This document shows positions 20,914 through 22,527 of a DNA stretch of 22,527 bases, piece after piece. Below the pieces are notes generated by a model, which was not told where the DNA came from, made no database searches, and saw only the letters and a program-made list of their open reading frames with translations. Origin of the DNA: JAEHDI01 sp035455185 (GTDB taxonomy: Bacteria; Acidobacteriota; Terriglobia; Bryobacterales; Bryobacteraceae). A program made the position numbers and the translations under genes. The stretch is taken from NCBI GenBank assembly GCA_035455185.1, contig DATIFQ010000198.1, positions 1 to 22,527 of the forward strand. Direction: 5' to 3'. Position 1 is the first letter of the stretch. Every line of letters begins with the position of its first letter.

Positions 20914-22527
20914 ATGATTTCCGTTGCGTCTGTGTACCGTCTGCTCCTGATCTGGCTGGCGTGCAGTTGCGCGCTGACGGCCAAACCATACCGTTTCCTC
21001 CTTGTGGTTTCCGATCAGTGGAAGGATCCGGCCAGCTACATCATCGAAGGAGGCAGCGATTTTGCAATCCTCGCAGGACTGTTCAAGACCTGGGGGCTTC
21101 CATTCGACGTTGTCCGACTCGATCAGCAGCGGCTGGACAAGTACCATCTGCTCGACAGAAACGGTGAACCCCGGTACGGCACGATCGTCTGGAGCGCTGA
21201 CCCGGCCAGCCTGGAAGGGAAGGAGCTCGGACTGATTGACGTGCTGGTTCGAGAGTACGGCGTGGGGCTCGTGGCTCTGGGAGATGCGGTGGCAACACCG
21301 GAGATTTCCGCCCTCACCGGTCTCACCTACGTGAGCGAATACGCGCTGATCGAGAATCCGGAAACTGTGCAGGAACATTTCATCACACGTGGCCTGAAAG
21401 GCCGTGAACAGGAGTTCCTCGGCGGAGGAGGCCGTAGGCGCGGGGACAAGGTGACGGTACAAGGCGCGACTGTCCTCGCGAAACGCGGTTCCCTTCCGTT
21501 TCTTGCGGTTCGTGAGTTTGACAAGGGCGGACGGGTAGCCTGGCTTGACGCCCACCGGCCCAGCGGCCAGATCAGCAGGCAGATCATGCGCGATCTTCTC
21601 AAGCGCTGCCTTGTATGGACGCAGGGATACGCTCTCTATGCGGAATACTCGAAGAGCGTGGTTCTCGAGATGCACGATATGGGGGCGTCCGACAAGACAT
21701 TTCTGCCCTACTGGCACTACCGGACGTTGAGTGAGGAGGAGATCCGGAAGGCGGTTATCGAGCCTCTGAAGCGGCACAAAGCCGTGCTCACACAGGTTGT
21801 CAACACCGGCTTTGTGGATCGGAAGTCTCAGCGGGTGTTGAATCCCTGGGAACAGACAAGGGTCGTGGACGAACTGGACGGAAAGACAATCCACGACTAT
21901 GCGTCGACAAAACGAGGGCTGGATGCGGGCCGGCGGGAAGGCGTGTTTGAGATTCAGAGTCACGGCTGGACCCACATGCTGCCCGATCTGGATTCTCCTC
22001 CCGGTCCTTTCTGGAACGCGCCTCTGGACGGAATAGCAACCTTGGGATTCGACACCGAGTTCGGTGACCGCATGCGCAATCGCGAGATCCCAGCGGTGAC
22101 GCAGGAACTTCATATGAGGTGGTCGATCGAGTACCTTCGGGAAGACTTCGGCGTGACTCCCCTCTTTATCCGGCCGGGCGGCGGGGAACATTCCCAAACG
22201 TTGGCCAACCATACCGGACGAATCGCCGCCGGGTTGGGATTCGGACTGACGCGGCTGAGCTCACCGTACTACCTGGGGCGCGACCGCGTCGTCGCGCTAG
22301 GTCCAACGGTCCCCCAGATCGGTTGGGCCTACAACCAGAAGCTCTCCGCGGGCGACATGCCGTGGACGATCGATGGGCCGGTTTTCATCGCGTTTCACGA
22401 TCGGGATGTCGCAATGGACAAGGGCGCGATAGAGCGTCTGCTGAACGATCTCGGCAAGGGCGTGCGATACATGACTGCCGGCGAATACTGCGCGTATCTG
22501 CACTCCACAGTCGCCCGGGACCCGTCT
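20914..22527 (+). CDS. Exported two-domain NodB-fold protein, paralog 2 (runs off right edge)
   Basis: The frame from the ATG at 20914 stays open for 538 codons to the window end. It starts MISVASVYRLLLIWLACSCA, a signal peptide, and aligns along its length with the gene at 17923-19770, more than half of the residues looking identical. The NodB-like motifs are MHDMG (H254, D255), SHGWTH (H350, H354), IRPGGG (R420, P421), DMPW and FHDRD (H495). The metal triad D255, H350 and H354 is kept and the motif 3 arginine-proline is normal, but the first Asp of motif 1, the usual catalytic base, is a histidine. It starts 4 bases after the acyltransferase stop, with only a weak AAGAG ribosome site, so it is probably translationally coupled. 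The C-terminus is outside the window. Confidence 0.72.
   Translation, partial: MISVASVYRLLLIWLACSCALTAKPYRFLLVVSDQWKDPASYIIEGGSDFAILAGLFKTWGLPFDVVRLDQQRLDKYHLLDRNGEPRYGTIVWSADPASLEGKELGLIDVLVREYGVGLVALGDAVATPEISALTGLTYVSEYALIENPETVQEHFITRGLKGREQEFLGGGGRRRGDKVTVQGATVLAKRGSLPFLAVREFDKGGRVAWLDAHRPSGQISRQIMRDLLKRCLVWTQGYALYAEYSKSVVLEMHDMGASDKTFLPYWHYRTLSEEEIRKAVIEPLKRHKAVLTQVVNTGFVDRKSQRVLNPWEQTRVVDELDGKTIHDYASTKRGLDAGRREGVFEIQSHGWTHMLPDLDSPPGPFWNAPLDGIATLGFDTEFGDRMRNREIPAVTQELHMRWSIEYLREDFGVTPLFIRPGGGEHSQTLANHTGRIAAGLGFGLTRLSSPYYLGRDRVVALGPTVPQIGWAYNQKLSAGDMPWTIDGPVFIAFHDRDVAMDKGAIERLLNDLGKGVRYMTAGEYCAYLHSTVARDPS

Noticed and set aside
20785..22212. Minus-strand open frame of 475 codons
   Set aside because: Antisense to the NodB-fold paralog 2 and the end of the acyltransferase gene; the sense frames have homology to each other, motifs and operon spacing.

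Overview
The window looks like a chromosomal segment of a GC-rich, Gram-negative-type heterotroph, most likely an Acidobacteriota (Solibacter/Bryobacter-like) or a similar polymer-degrading lineage. The reasons are separate glyQ and glyS genes, many exported glycan enzymes, a Tat-type Gfo/Idh/MocA oxidoreductase, an exported metallo-beta-lactamase-fold protein, and short-leader promoters. The lineage is an inference from gene content, not proven.

Region 1 (1-2902) is housekeeping: glyS (cut by the left edge), glyQ and recO on the minus strand, then a divergent small zinc-ribbon-like protein on the plus strand. Region 2 (2903-3446) has no convincing gene. It holds a strong minus-strand terminator hairpin with no assigned gene feeding it, an imperfect 20-bp inverted repeat, and an operator-like palindrome just before a lone heparinase II/III-like gene (3447-4811).

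Region 3 (4808-14264) is a catabolic block. A minus-strand group (GH20 hexosaminidase, 3-hydroxyacyl-CoA-dehydrogenase-like protein, exported MBL-fold protein, SDR) is divergent from a D-aminoacylase-family amidohydrolase. That gene converges on a fold-type III PLP enzyme of the D-serine dehydratase/D-threonine aldolase family, which is divergent from an IclR-family regulator. A second 3-hydroxyacyl-CoA-dehydrogenase-like paralog follows. Repeated TCTGG-core sites overlap the predicted promoters.

Region 4 (14459 to the right edge) is a tight plus-strand operon: an exported GH20-like protein with an altered active-site motif, a Tat-type Gfo/Idh/MocA oxidoreductase, an exported two-domain NodB-fold protein, an HGSNAT/NagX-like membrane acyltransferase, and a second NodB-fold paralog that runs off the window.

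Taken together, the window reads as an N-acetylhexosamine (amino-sugar glycan) utilisation locus. The most interesting proposal is an oxidative route. HexNAc released by GH20 enzymes would be oxidised to an N-acetyl-aldonate, deacetylated by the D-aminoacylase homolog, and deaminated by the PLP enzyme to a 2-keto-3-deoxy acid, under an IclR (KdgR-family) regulator. The second is a pair of NodB-fold paralogs that appear to have lost complementary active-site motifs. Both are inferences from families, residues and gene order.
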